Below, in pieces: positions 23,699 through 29,777 of a stretch of 29,777 nucleotides of DNA. A program made the position numbers and the translations under genes. Source of the DNA: a virus; the IMG/VR virus record IMGVR_UViG_3300048918_000037, positions 1-29,777 of that record; one strand, given 5' to 3'. Below the pieces are notes generated by a model. That model made no database searches, was not told the origin of the DNA, and worked only from the letters and a program-made list of their open reading frames with translations. Numbering within the stretch: the first letter of the stretch is position 1; every line of letters starts with the position of its first letter.

Positions 23699-23722
23699 AG
23701 CCGCCATTAGAGCGGCTTTTTT
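23699..23722 (+). terminator. Intrinsic terminator between tail-fibre and lysis genes
   Basis: AGCCGC (23699-23704) pairs with GCGGCT (23712-23717) over a 7-nt loop, followed by T residues 23718-23722. It separates structural genes from the lysis cassette. Confidence 0.85.
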
Positions 23723-23734
23723 ACGGGGCTTCGC

Positions 23735-24064
23735 ATGCCGATACACGAAGACATTGCAGCGGCGATAAACGCCCTTTCCGCCGACATGGACCAGCGGCAC
23801 TCCGAGAACGTCACACAACAACTTGTGACGGACCGCAAAGTTGACGAGGTTATACGCAGAGTGGACGACTTACACAAGGCATTCCCCGGCGGCGACTGGG
23901 ACGGGCATCGCAGGTATCACGAAGCGATGATTGAACGCTATCTAGCGAAGACGAGGTTCTATGAGGAACTACGCGTCGACCTTGCGCAGAAAGGCGTATG
24001 GGCGCTGATTGTCGGACTGGCAACAGCCGTCTGGTATTACTTTCGAGCGAAGGTGAACACGTGA
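23735..24064 (+). CDS. One-TM membrane protein, holin-like or lysis accessory, 109 aa
   Basis: The first gene of the lysis cassette. Residues 1-75 are helical and charged (coiled-coil-like), with the phage-typical FPGGDWDGHRRYHEAMIE at about 50-67. A single membrane segment lies at about 86-103 (QKGVWALIVGLATAVWYYF), followed by a short basic tail. Proteins with this layout commonly precede endolysin genes and are called holins or antiholins, with little direct evidence. A cytoplasmic N-terminal coil and a C-terminal anchor are inferred. The stop overlaps the endolysin GTG start. Confidence 0.7.
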   Translation: MPIHEDIAAAINALSADMDQRHSENVTQQLVTDRKVDEVIRRVDDLHKAFPGGDWDGHRRYHEAMIERYLAKTRFYEELRVDLAQKGVWALIVGLATAVWYYFRAKVNT

Positions 24065-24579
24065 GCGCATTCGACGATTGCTTTTCTCAGTTGATCGGCA
24101 ACGAAGGTGCTTTTACTGCCGATTCTGCCGATAGCGGAAACTGGACTGGCGGAGCGGTCGGACAGGGCCAACTGAAGGGAACGAAGTACGGAATCTCTGC
24201 GGCGAGCTATCCGACCGTCGACATTGCCAATCTTACACTTGACCAGGCGAAGGCCATTTACCTGCGCGACTTTTGGAACAAGTTTGGCGGCGACAGTCTG
24301 AATCCCGCGCTCGCATTCCAAGTCTTCGATGGCGCTGTCAACAGCGGCGTCTCTCGGTCTGTGAAGTGGCTTCAGCAAGCGGCAGGAGTGACGCAAGACG
24401 GCGTCATTGGGCCGCAGACGCTTGCTGCTGTGAACGCTCTACAGGCTGCCTGCGCGATCTGCGCGTACAACGGCTATCGGCTCGACTTCATGACAGATAC
24501 GAAAGTATGGCCGACCTACTCGCGAGGGTGGGCCAAGCGAGTCGCGAACAATCTCAAGCTTCTAGGAGCGCAATCGTGA
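24061..24579 (+). CDS. Endolysin, GH108-like lysozyme with C-terminal peptidoglycan-binding region
   Basis: GTG 24061 overlaps the preceding stop (GTGA) and gives 172 residues. The start LIGNEGAF has E15 in the family position of GH108 lysozymes, followed by KGTKYGISAASYPTVDI. The C-terminal part from about 90 (VKWLQQAAGVTQDGVIGPQTLAAVN) is a PG_binding_3-like repeat. It cleaves the peptidoglycan glycan backbone to release progeny. No signal peptide is seen, so it needs a holin. A longer frame from 23998 starts inside the upstream gene and is rejected. It overlaps the holin start by four bases. Confidence 0.88.
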   Translation: MSAFDDCFSQLIGNEGAFTADSADSGNWTGGAVGQGQLKGTKYGISAASYPTVDIANLTLDQAKAIYLRDFWNKFGGDSLNPALAFQVFDGAVNSGVSRSVKWLQQAAGVTQDGVIGPQTLAAVNALQAACAICAYNGYRLDFMTDTKVWPTYSRGWAKRVANNLKLLGAQS

Positions 24580-25187
24580 ACTGGTCAGACATAGCCGGCG
24601 CAGTCGGCAAAGCAGCGCCTATCCTCGGTACGGCTCTCGGCGGTCCGCTTGGTGGCGTGGCTGGCGCATTGATCGCAAGCGCGCTCGGTACATCCAATGA
24701 TGCCGATGCAGTCAATACAGCACTTGCTGCCGATCCTGCCGCGCTCGAAAAGCTGAAAGAAGCCGAAATGGCGAACAAGGTGCAGATGCAGCAGCTTGTC
24801 ATCACAGCGGAGCAAAACCGCCTAGCTGACGTGCAGAACGCCCGCGCTCGCCAATCCGCAAATCCGAAAGATTACACGCCGCAACTTCTCGCCGGTGGCG
24901 TCACGTTGGGCTTCTTCGGTGCTCTGACTGCGGTTATGCTGGCGCCGCTGTCGAACAGCGTCCACGATCTCCTGCTCGTCATGATCGGCGCGCTTCAGAC
25001 TGCCTGGATTTCGGTCATCTCTTACTATTTCGGGTCGAGCAAGGAAAGCGCCGGACAGACGAAGATGATCGCGGACGTTGGATATGCCGCAGCGAATGCT
25101 CCTATCAACATTCACACGCAAGCGCAACAGCCCGAGTCAATCGGGCCGTCGACGCTGCCTGAGCCGAGCATGTTCAGGGGACATTAG
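24576..25187 (+). CDS. Three-TM holin (GTA_holin_3TM-like), 203 aa
   Basis: GTG 24576 with AGGAG ten bases upstream; the stop TAG at 25185-25187 overlaps the end of the opposite-strand OMP gene. TM segments lie at about 14-37 (GGPLGGVAGALIASALG), 105-123 (LLAGGVTLGFFGALTAVML) and 131-151 (DLLLVMIGALQTAWISVISYYF). A helical linker (residues 45-95) separates the first from the others, as in the GTA_holin_3TM family used by phages and gene transfer agents. It should form the holes that release the endolysin. No Rz/Rz1 spanin pair is seen in or after this gene. The 24273 start lies inside the endolysin gene. Confidence 0.85.
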   Translation: MNWSDIAGAVGKAAPILGTALGGPLGGVAGALIASALGTSNDADAVNTALAADPAALEKLKEAEMANKVQMQQLVITAEQNRLADVQNARARQSANPKDYTPQLLAGGVTLGFFGALTAVMLAPLSNSVHDLLLVMIGALQTAWISVISYYFGSSKESAGQTKMIADVGYAAANAPINIHTQAQQPESIGPSTLPEPSMFRGH

Positions 25188-25891
25188 AAGCGGTATTTCC
25201 CTTCCACGACCCAGGCGCCTTTCCAGATCGCAGGATAGTGGCTGTTGTCGAACTTGGTCGGCAGCCAGTAGTGCTTCAGCCCAAGCGTGAAGTTACCGCG
25301 GCCCACATTCACGCCGGCGACTTCGCCGAGCTGTAGCGCGTGCGGGGTGTTGGCGTGGATGGTTTGTGGAGGCGTATTCGGGTCGACCTGCCATCCGTAA
25401 ATCGTTTCATCCCACGCCGGCCGATACGGGAAAAGTCCAGCTTCCAGCCCGAATCGCCAACCTCGGTACTTCATCCACGGTTCCAACGTGAACGCGACGC
25501 CCTGAACGTTTCCGTTTCCGACGAAGTTCGCGAGAGGCGCGTTATACCCCTGCCGAACAATCAGAGCATGGGATTGGAAGTCGTAATTTGAATCTTGCGG
25601 CGTGCACTCGCATGTCGACGACACATGGCCGAGATTCACATAGTCGACGTGCCAGTCGACGCCCCATGTTCCCCGATCGTAAAGCGGACCTGTAAATCCC
25701 GCACTGAATCCGTAGGTATGGATATTCAGCACGTGCGGAAGCCCCTGCTGATACCACGTGCCATCCCCTTGCGTAGCGTAGTTGGATGACGAAATTCCGG
25801 CCTCAATTTGGAAGAAGCTTTCAGCATTCGCAGAACTACAGGCGAGCGCCAGCGCGACAGCGACCGCTGCCGAATTTACGGACGTGCTCAT
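25184..25891 (-). CDS. Outer-membrane beta-barrel protein (moron), 235 aa
   Basis: A signal peptide runs from 1 to about 23 (VAVALALACSSANA, cleavage before ESFF). Aromatic, alternating strands follow (WGVDWHVDYVNLGHV, FTLGLKHYWLPTKF), and the protein ends VVEGKYRF, a C-terminal phenylalanine typical of BAM-inserted barrels. The ribosome site is GAGG with a 6-nt spacer. The gene is transcribed against the late operon and meets the holin gene tail to tail with a 4-bp overlap, so it can be expressed from the lysogen. Superinfection exclusion or surface modification is likely for such a gene but unproven; no PagL-type catalytic pattern is seen. Confidence 0.85.
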   Translation of the reverse strand: MSTSVNSAAVAVALALACSSANAESFFQIEAGISSSNYATQGDGTWYQQGLPHVLNIHTYGFSAGFTGPLYDRGTWGVDWHVDYVNLGHVSSTCECTPQDSNYDFQSHALIVRQGYNAPLANFVGNGNVQGVAFTLEPWMKYRGWRFGLEAGLFPYRPAWDETIYGWQVDPNTPPQTIHANTPHALQLGEVAGVNVGRGNFTLGLKHYWLPTKFDNSHYPAIWKGAWVVEGKYRF

Positions 25892-25936
25892 GGGAAACCT
25901 CGTGTGGGCCGGATTGTTTTCTATGTGTTTGAAACC

Positions 25937-25972
25937 ATCAGGTAACTGATTGATTTCATTAGGACGTAACTG
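25937..25972. promoter_or_regulatory. Operator-like repeats upstream of the OMP gene
   Basis: GTAACTG occurs at 25942-25948 and again at 25966-25972, and the first copy is inside the inverted repeat ATCAG-GTAA-CTGAT (25937-25950). They lie 46-81 bp upstream of the OMP start, where a promoter and repressor site would be. No clean -10/-35 pair was found. Confidence 0.3.
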
Positions 25973-26068
25973 CTCATTTCGACATGTGTTTTTCGACGCC
26001 GAAATTACTGCAACTTCTTGAAACTAAAGCGGAAACTGACGTTTTCAGGCGCCAACATCTCCGAATAT

Positions 26069-26089
26069 GGGCCGAACTATCTCCGGCCC
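26069..26089. other. Hairpin GGGCCG/CGGCCC downstream of int
   Basis: GGGCCG (26069-26074) and CGGCCC (26084-26089) form a 6-bp stem over a 9-nt loop, 50 bp past the int stop. Neither strand has a real T-run after it, so it is at best a weak terminator. It could be part of an attachment region. Confidence 0.35.
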
Positions 26090-26106
26090 TTTCTGGATAT
26101 AGGAGC

Positions 26107-26137
26107 GTTCAAAACCTGTTCAATACTTGTTCAAAAC
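26107..26137. repeat. Three 11-bp-phased GTTCAAAAC repeats next to int (candidate attP arm or core)
   Basis: GTTCAAAAC at 26107-26115, GTTCAATAC at 26118-26126 and GTTCAAAAC at 26129-26137 have an exact 11-bp period, so all three face the same side of the helix. They end one base before the int stop codon (26139-26141). Lambda-type phages place attP right beside int, with repeated integrase arm sites, so this is the best attP candidate in the window. Confidence 0.55.
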
Positions 26138-26138
26138 G

Positions 26139-27221
26139 CTATCCGCCAATCGTGACCTTTATCGGCGCAATTCCGCGAGAATCCGCGTACATTTCCGCCA
26201 TCGCATCGGTCATGTGCCCGAGCAATTGCTTTGTGTTCACGTTGCCCTGATCATCGTATAGGCGCTTCGCCAAGCTCCGGATTTCGTGGAACGTGGGCGG
26301 ATCGTCGCCCGCGATTCCCGCCAGTTCGCGCGCCGCGGCGAACGCCATCGAAATGCTTCCGAGCTTCACATGCGATCCGCGAACAGCGCGCCCCTGATTC
26401 TTGATATGGTGGATCAGGTACTTGCTGACGACGCCGGTCGACTTACACCGTGCGATGACATCGGCCAGCGAAAGTCCGATCGCATCCAACCTCAACGCGA
26501 CAGGAATCTCGATCTTCACGGATGTCTTCGAGCGCTGAAGCAGAACGACGCTTCCCGACGAGAATGAGCGCTCCCAGCGCGCGATGGTCGCCCGGTCCTG
26601 TCCCGAGACGAGCGCCAGAAGCATTGCGTTCTGCAACCATTCGTTCACTTCCGGCGCCTTCTCGAAGATCGCCTGAAACTCTTCCAACTTCAGCCGGCGC
26701 CGCTTCGTCTTCGGCTTCGGGCGCTCGGTATCGGTGACTGGATTTTCCGACATCCAGCCGAGTTGCTTTCCTTTCCGGCAGATCGACATCAGGCGGTTGC
26801 GGATCGACTGCGCCCAGCGCTTCTTATCCTGCTCGATCAGCGGTTCAATCAACTCAGCGACGTGCTTCGTCGTCAGCTCGCTGCATGGGATAGTTCCGAT
26901 TCCGTTGACGATCGCCGCATCGATATACCCGCGCGTCTTCAATGTCGAAGCCTTCTGACCTTCGGTTGGCATCCGCTTTATCAGATCGGCGACTGTGTTA
27001 GACGGAGCCGATAGACGCTCTGCAAGCGTCCGGTTCAGCTTCCCGTTCTCCACGATCACGTTCGCCTCTTGGGCCTCGTGGATCGCCTGTGCGAGCGGAA
27101 TCCGGCCAAGGATGTGCGTCTTCTTATCGCGAGGGTCGAGCCACGTATAGTACCCAGGACGCGGCTCGTGCATGTTTGCCGGCCAGTTGGCGCGGCGTCT
27201 TATCCGTGGTCGTGCGGCCAT
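26139..27221 (-). CDS. int: Tyrosine-recombinase integrase, lambda type
   Basis: The preferred start, ATG 27221, gives 360 residues, one base after the Xis stop. The N-terminal arm domain (ARPRIRRRANWPANMHEPRPGYYTWLDP) parallels lambda Int. Catalytic set: K232 (RSKTSVK), H312-x-x-R315 (FHEIRS), H336 (LLGHMTD) and nucleophile Y345 (EMYADSRG). Box I reads SGQDRATIARW (206-216): without a gap, D209 falls where lambda has R212 in TGQR, and R210 is one step later. It integrates and excises the phage at att. A 384-residue version from 27293 would overlap xis by about 70 bp and aligns no better. Confidence 0.92.
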   Translation of the reverse strand: MAARPRIRRRANWPANMHEPRPGYYTWLDPRDKKTHILGRIPLAQAIHEAQEANVIVENGKLNRTLAERLSAPSNTVADLIKRMPTEGQKASTLKTRGYIDAAIVNGIGTIPCSELTTKHVAELIEPLIEQDKKRWAQSIRNRLMSICRKGKQLGWMSENPVTDTERPKPKTKRRRLKLEEFQAIFEKAPEVNEWLQNAMLLALVSGQDRATIARWERSFSSGSVVLLQRSKTSVKIEIPVALRLDAIGLSLADVIARCKSTGVVSKYLIHHIKNQGRAVRGSHVKLGSISMAFAAARELAGIAGDDPPTFHEIRSLAKRLYDDQGNVNTKQLLGHMTDAMAEMYADSRGIAPIKVTIGG

Positions 27222-27222
27222 G

Positions 27223-27420
27223 TCATTTTTGTATACGGCTGGCCAGTGACGGCCGGGTTGATCGGTCCTGAAACGTGGCGTTCTGATCGACATAGTACGC
27301 TCGCCCGACCTTCACGGGCGGCGGGTATATCTTGCCGTCACGAATCCACAGGCGGGCGGTGCGGATGGCGGGCGCCGGCTCGAATTCCCGGCGCAACCAT
27401 TCGTCGAGTCTGAGCTTCAT
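27223..27420 (-). CDS. xis: Excisionase (Xis-like), 65 aa
   Basis: The protein begins MKLRLDEWLRREFEPAPAIR and contains TARLWIRDGKIYPPPVKVG-RAYYV, the winged-helix layout of lambda-type excisionases (Exc family). Xis bends attachment-site DNA and steers Int to excision. Its stop lies one base before the int start, and its ATG directly follows the stop of the 27421-27768 gene (TAG|ATG), so all three are co-translated. The C-terminal tail (FQDRSTRPSLASRIQK) is variable. Confidence 0.85.
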   Translation of the reverse strand: MKLRLDEWLRREFEPAPAIRTARLWIRDGKIYPPPVKVGRAYYVDQNATFQDRSTRPSLASRIQK

Positions 27421-27768
27421 CTACGCTCCCTCCTTCTTCGCCAGAGCAGCGTCGATGGCGTCATCCAAATCCTCCTCCTTGAGAACCATGTCGCCTTCAT
27501 CCGAGAAAGGCAGGTGTTCCATGACGACGTAAATCTCACATTCACCTTCGATGTCATCGCTGCGAAGCCATCTGTAACGCTCGGCGTCGAGCAGGGCTTC
27601 GTCGAGGCTTTTGCGGAGGGTGTCGATCTCGTCTAGAAGAGCAATCACTCTTGCTGGATTCGCGGCTCCAGCGAATTCGGCAGCGAACCAGACAATTCCG
27701 TCGCTTGCGGTCCATTCTTCACCGTCGGCTTTCTCCGCCAGTTCCCGCAGCTTTGCATGATCGGTCAC
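27421..27768 (-). CDS. Acidic early protein, Ea22/Ead-like, 115 aa
   Basis: The sequence is acidic and helical: KLRELAEKADGEEW, RVIALLDEIDTLRKSLDEALLDAERYRWLRSDD, then an acidic C-terminus (EGDMVLKEEDLDDAIDAALAKKEGA). The 'aLxEaadRYRWLR' pattern is common in small early phage proteins near xis and in Ea22/Ead types. Function is unknown. Its start overlaps the stop of the zinc-site protein (ATGA), and its stop abuts xis. Confidence 0.75.
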   Translation of the reverse strand: MTDHAKLRELAEKADGEEWTASDGIVWFAAEFAGAANPARVIALLDEIDTLRKSLDEALLDAERYRWLRSDDIEGECEIYVVMEHLPFSDEGDMVLKEEDLDDAIDAALAKKEGA

Positions 27769-28022
27769 GGTTGCGGCTCCTTATGTTTCGACGGACGTTC
27801 ATTGTCGTATGGGAAGAACTCGAAATTTCCGCCTTCGTAGCGAGCTTCTTCTAGGCATGCATCGTTGCACTCGTCGTGAAACTTGCTCGTTTGAAACTCC
27901 CCGTCAAATATGGCGCTGATTCGCACATAACGTTCTCCGCTCAGGATTTGCTCTCCACACCATGTGCACTTGTGCGGCGAGCGAGCTTTCGGCGTTTCGC
28001 GCGTTAGTTCCGTATAGCTCAC
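27765..28022 (-). CDS. Small zinc-site protein, 85 aa
   Basis: Residues 13-57 contain C-W-C-G (the first CxxC), then FHDECNDAC, which supplies His and Cys ligands. This gives a treble-clef-like layout (KARSPHKCTWCGEQILSGERY...KFHDEC), common in short phage early proteins. A DNA- or protein-binding role is plausible. It overlaps its neighbours by four bases on each side, as expected in one operon. The metal-site count is by eye; no catalytic residues are seen. Confidence 0.75.
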   Translation of the reverse strand: MSYTELTRETPKARSPHKCTWCGEQILSGERYVRISAIFDGEFQTSKFHDECNDACLEEARYEGGNFEFFPYDNERPSKHKEPQP

Positions 28023-28231
28023 GGTTGCTGCTCCTTGTTGGCGGCGAGAATAATGTCGGCGACTTTCTTAAAATCGCGAAATGAGTCGGCATTCCGCGCA
28101 GTGTGGTAAAGCTCGCCGAGTTGCGATTCGCTCAGTTGCACGGTACGTGCGGCTGCTTGCCAGATAGCCCATTCGTATTGATGCGCTTCCACAAGTCCAA
28201 ACATGTTTTCGAATCGTTCTTGGCTATCCAT
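28019..28231 (-). CDS. Small helical early protein, 70 aa
   Basis: The sequence is predicted to be helical throughout (QERFENMFGLVEAHQYEWAIWQAAARTVQLSESQLGELYHTAR), with no metal site, signal or membrane segment. Its ATG directly follows the stop of the 28232-29152 gene (TAA|ATG), and its own stop overlaps the next start. No family is recognised. Confidence 0.65.
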   Translation of the reverse strand: MDSQERFENMFGLVEAHQYEWAIWQAAARTVQLSESQLGELYHTARNADSFRDFKKVADIILAANKEQQP

Positions 28232-29152
28232 TTACTTCCCCTTGGTCGCGGCTAGGATTGCGCGGCCAGCAGCTATCACTTCGTCAGCGTGGTTTTCCAG
28301 CATGTTTTCGTCTGCTACCTGTGAGAGCAGTTCAAGGATTTGAGCATCCGTCAGCGCCGCATCCTTTTCGGCGTCCGCATGCGGCAAATCTGGAGTAGGT
28401 CTGATGAGATGCTTTCCAGAAAACGACGATTGCCAACCATCCGCACGCGGAGTGCGCTCGGCTTGCGGCGCGGGATACAGAACATTACGATAATCAGCTT
28501 GCCAGTTGACCCAAACTGAATGGCTAACGATCTGCCAAAATCGACCTTCGCTGCTCACCAGATACACCGCCTCACCCTTGCCGCCGTAAGCACACTCAGG
28601 ACAGGGCTCAAACTCCGGCGCGTTCCCGTCAGAATCTGAACCGCTAGTACCTACACATACGTGTCCGCTGCCGTGGCACGTGTCGCATACCGCCTCACCC
28701 TTGCCGCCATCGGCGCAGACCGACAGCGCGGCGCGGACATGGCTAATAGCTTCCTCAGACCCGTACACGTACAGGCTGTTATCGTGACTTTTCCGAGGGT
28801 CTGTGCCTTTCTTTACTTGGAGAGAGACAGTCGGGCGTGCTCCGTTCGAAGTCGTCGCGCAGATGCAAGGATTTCGGATTTCCGCTTGATCCTTGTCGTG
28901 GCAGCGCTGCGCCCAATAGCCTGCCGTCTCTCGCAACGCCGGCCCGCAATTCATCTGGCATCTGCCGTCTTCAGAGCAATCGCTGCATCGTTTTTCCGCG
29001 CTATTTCCGTTGGTCATGTCTTCAATCCTCGTAGGTGCGGATCGTTCGTCGATGTACCGCATGATTCTCTGTGCGTCGTCGTAAGTCACATAAAGGCCGC
29101 CGCATATGAATTCGATTGCGTCGCGCAGGTATTGAACTCGTGCGTCCTTCAT
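28232..29152 (-). CDS. Cys-rich composite early protein, 306 aa
   Basis: ATG 29152 has AGGGA close upstream. The protein is modular: an N-terminal helical part (KDARVQYLRDAIEFICGGLY), a Cys-rich middle (CSDCSEDGRCQMNCG), a DnaJ-like CDTCHGSGHVC...CPEC zinc segment, and a C-terminal helical domain (AEKDAALTDAQILELLSQVADENMLEN). CADGGKGEAV and CAYGGKGEAV repeat, flanking the DnaJ-like segment, and 20 bp of DNA there are exactly repeated. Such patchworks are typical of recombining early (Ea22-type) proteins. A start at 29224 has no ribosome site; an internal start at 29017 (AGGATTGAAGAC before ATG) is possible. Confidence 0.65.
   Translation of the reverse strand: MKDARVQYLRDAIEFICGGLYVTYDDAQRIMRYIDERSAPTRIEDMTNGNSAEKRCSDCSEDGRCQMNCGPALRETAGYWAQRCHDKDQAEIRNPCICATTSNGARPTVSLQVKKGTDPRKSHDNSLYVYGSEEAISHVRAALSVCADGGKGEAVCDTCHGSGHVCVGTSGSDSDGNAPEFEPCPECAYGGKGEAVYLVSSEGRFWQIVSHSVWVNWQADYRNVLYPAPQAERTPRADGWQSSFSGKHLIRPTPDLPHADAEKDAALTDAQILELLSQVADENMLENHADEVIAAGRAILAATKGK
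28566..28708. repeat. Pair of exact 20-bp direct repeats inside the composite gene
   Basis: The same 20-bp word (starting ACCGCCTCACCC) occurs at 28566-28585 and 28689-28708 and codes the GGKGEAV motif twice. Recombination between the copies would delete the DnaJ-like zinc segment in frame or out of frame. Confidence 0.9.
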
Positions 29153-29198
29153 TCTTCCCTCATATCGTTTATCGCTCGTAGGTGCGTGAGAGCGCGGC

Positions 29199-29270
29199 TC
29201 AAAGTAAAATCCAATGCAAGACATACATCGCAGCGATTACAGCAAGCACGATGTCGGAGCCGGTCTTCAT
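29199..29270 (-). CDS. 23-residue membrane micropeptide coupled to the exonuclease
   Basis: ATG 29270-29268 overlaps the exonuclease stop (ATGA) and the frame ends at TGA 29201-29199. The peptide has MKTGSDIV followed by LAVIAAMYVLHWILL, one short membrane helix. It is too short for usual gene calling. Translation is inferred from the stop-start overlap; no separate ribosome site is needed. Small early membrane peptides of phages (for example lambda Kil-like or host-takeover peptides) are usual in this operon position, but no family is assigned. Confidence 0.45.
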   Translation of the reverse strand: MKTGSDIVLAVIAAMYVLHWILL

Positions 29271-29777
29271 GCGTGCTCGGTTGCGATCAGCTCGACTACC
29301 TCATCGAAGTACGCACGAGCCGCTTCGACCTTCGCCTTGATCTTTTCTTCGAGCGCCTTATCGCGCTGATACGGAACGCGAGTAACGCGCAGAGCCGGGT
29401 CGATGTGATCGACGTAATGAATCTCTGTCGGCTCGAAGCGGATCAGTTCATCGGGCGTCGTCACCATGCAGTACGCGATCTCCGCTTCGTCCCGATCCCA
29501 CAGCATCATGTAACCGCGCAACTGCCATTCGTAATCCTTGTCTCGGCCGGCGCGAACCGTGGCGGGGAAGGTCGGAAGCGACCAAGACGACTTTATGTCG
29601 ATGATCTTCGAGCCGGTGTCGATATCGCACTCGCCGGTCAGCCAATCGTTCGTCTTGCGCTCCGTGTTCTTCGCGTAGCTGGTGAACATGACGTCATTCA
29701 GGAGGGCAATCGAGGCATTCTCGACGATGATCCCCTTGTCCATTTCCTTGCTGCTGATAAGTTTCGTGTAGCCGTAG
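29267..29777 (-). CDS. YqaJ-type exonuclease / recombination nuclease (5' end beyond window)
   Basis: The frame is open to the window edge, upstream of the first ATG at 29743 (residues YGYTKLISSKE precede it), so the gene continues outside. Nuclease core: NDWLTGECDIDTGS, then KIIDIKSSW (D-x-K catalytic motif), then DYEWQLRGYMMLW, the Q..Y segment of YqaJ/PD-(D/E)xK exonucleases. These pair with a single-strand annealing protein for phage recombination, which would lie upstream outside the window. The stop overlaps the start of the membrane micropeptide. Confidence 0.85.
   Translation of the reverse strand, partial: YGYTKLISSKEMDKGIIVENASIALLNDVMFTSYAKNTERKTNDWLTGECDIDTGSKIIDIKSSWSLPTFPATVRAGRDKDYEWQLRGYMMLWDRDEAEIAYCMVTTPDELIRFEPTEIHYVDHIDPALRVTRVPYQRDKALEEKIKAKVEAARAYFDEVVELIATEHA

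Noticed and set aside
25184-25891. Lipid A deacylase (PagL) identity for the outer-membrane protein
   Set aside because: Only the barrel look is shared; the catalytic His-x-Ser pattern of PagL was not found.
26069-26089. Int terminator
   Set aside because: The hairpin has no T-run on either strand.
27222-27293. Longer integrase start at 27293
   Set aside because: It overlaps most of the xis 3' end, has no ribosome site, and lambda Int-like sequence begins only at 27221.

Overview
The window looks like a large part of a temperate, short-tailed (podovirus-type) phage or prophage of a Burkholderia/Paraburkholderia-like host. I infer this from the G+C-rich codon use, the P22-like head and portal gene order, a lambda-type integrase with an adjacent excisionase, and a lysis cassette followed by an outer-membrane protein gene. 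The host assignment comes from sequence style, not a database match. Both window ends cut through genes, so the immunity and replication genes probably lie outside.

Layout: positions 1-430 hold the end of an unknown gene, a strong sigma70-like promoter (139-167) and a leader of about 240 nt that ends in an intrinsic terminator (392-415). This resembles the pR'/tR' late-gene switch of lambda. A long plus-strand late operon follows: small genes, a putative small terminase, a DNA methyltransferase and the large terminase (to 3822); two small beta-rich or head-fibre-like genes and a 662-residue glycosidase/beta-propeller-like protein; portal, zinc-ribbon protein, scaffold, major capsid and putative decoration protein (to 11068); a second terminator; then head-completion genes (gp4-like adaptor, gp10-like plug), a GNAT acetyltransferase, a repeat-rich self-cleaving S74 protein in the needle position, and three ejection-type proteins, one with a lysozyme-like domain (to 21222).

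An HNH endonuclease gene and a coupled small membrane ORF lie on the minus strand (21070-21899) between the ejection genes and the tail fibre. After the tail fibre come a terminator and the lysis cassette: a one-TM protein, a GH108-like endolysin and a three-TM holin. A minus-strand outer-membrane beta-barrel moron meets the holin gene head-on. Next are candidate attachment-site repeats at the 3' end of int, and then a tightly coupled minus-strand early operon. In transcription order that operon is YqaJ-like exonuclease (partial), a 23-residue membrane peptide, a Cys-rich composite protein, three small proteins, excisionase and integrase.

The most interesting items are: the promoter-leader-terminator late switch with an attenuator-like four-segment RNA; the duplicated head-fibre-like domain, once free-standing and once fused to a glycan-active protein, flanking the packaging genes; the S74 repeat fibre in the P22 needle position; the hairpin that should bury the start codon of the HNH gene; and three 11-bp-phased repeats beside int.
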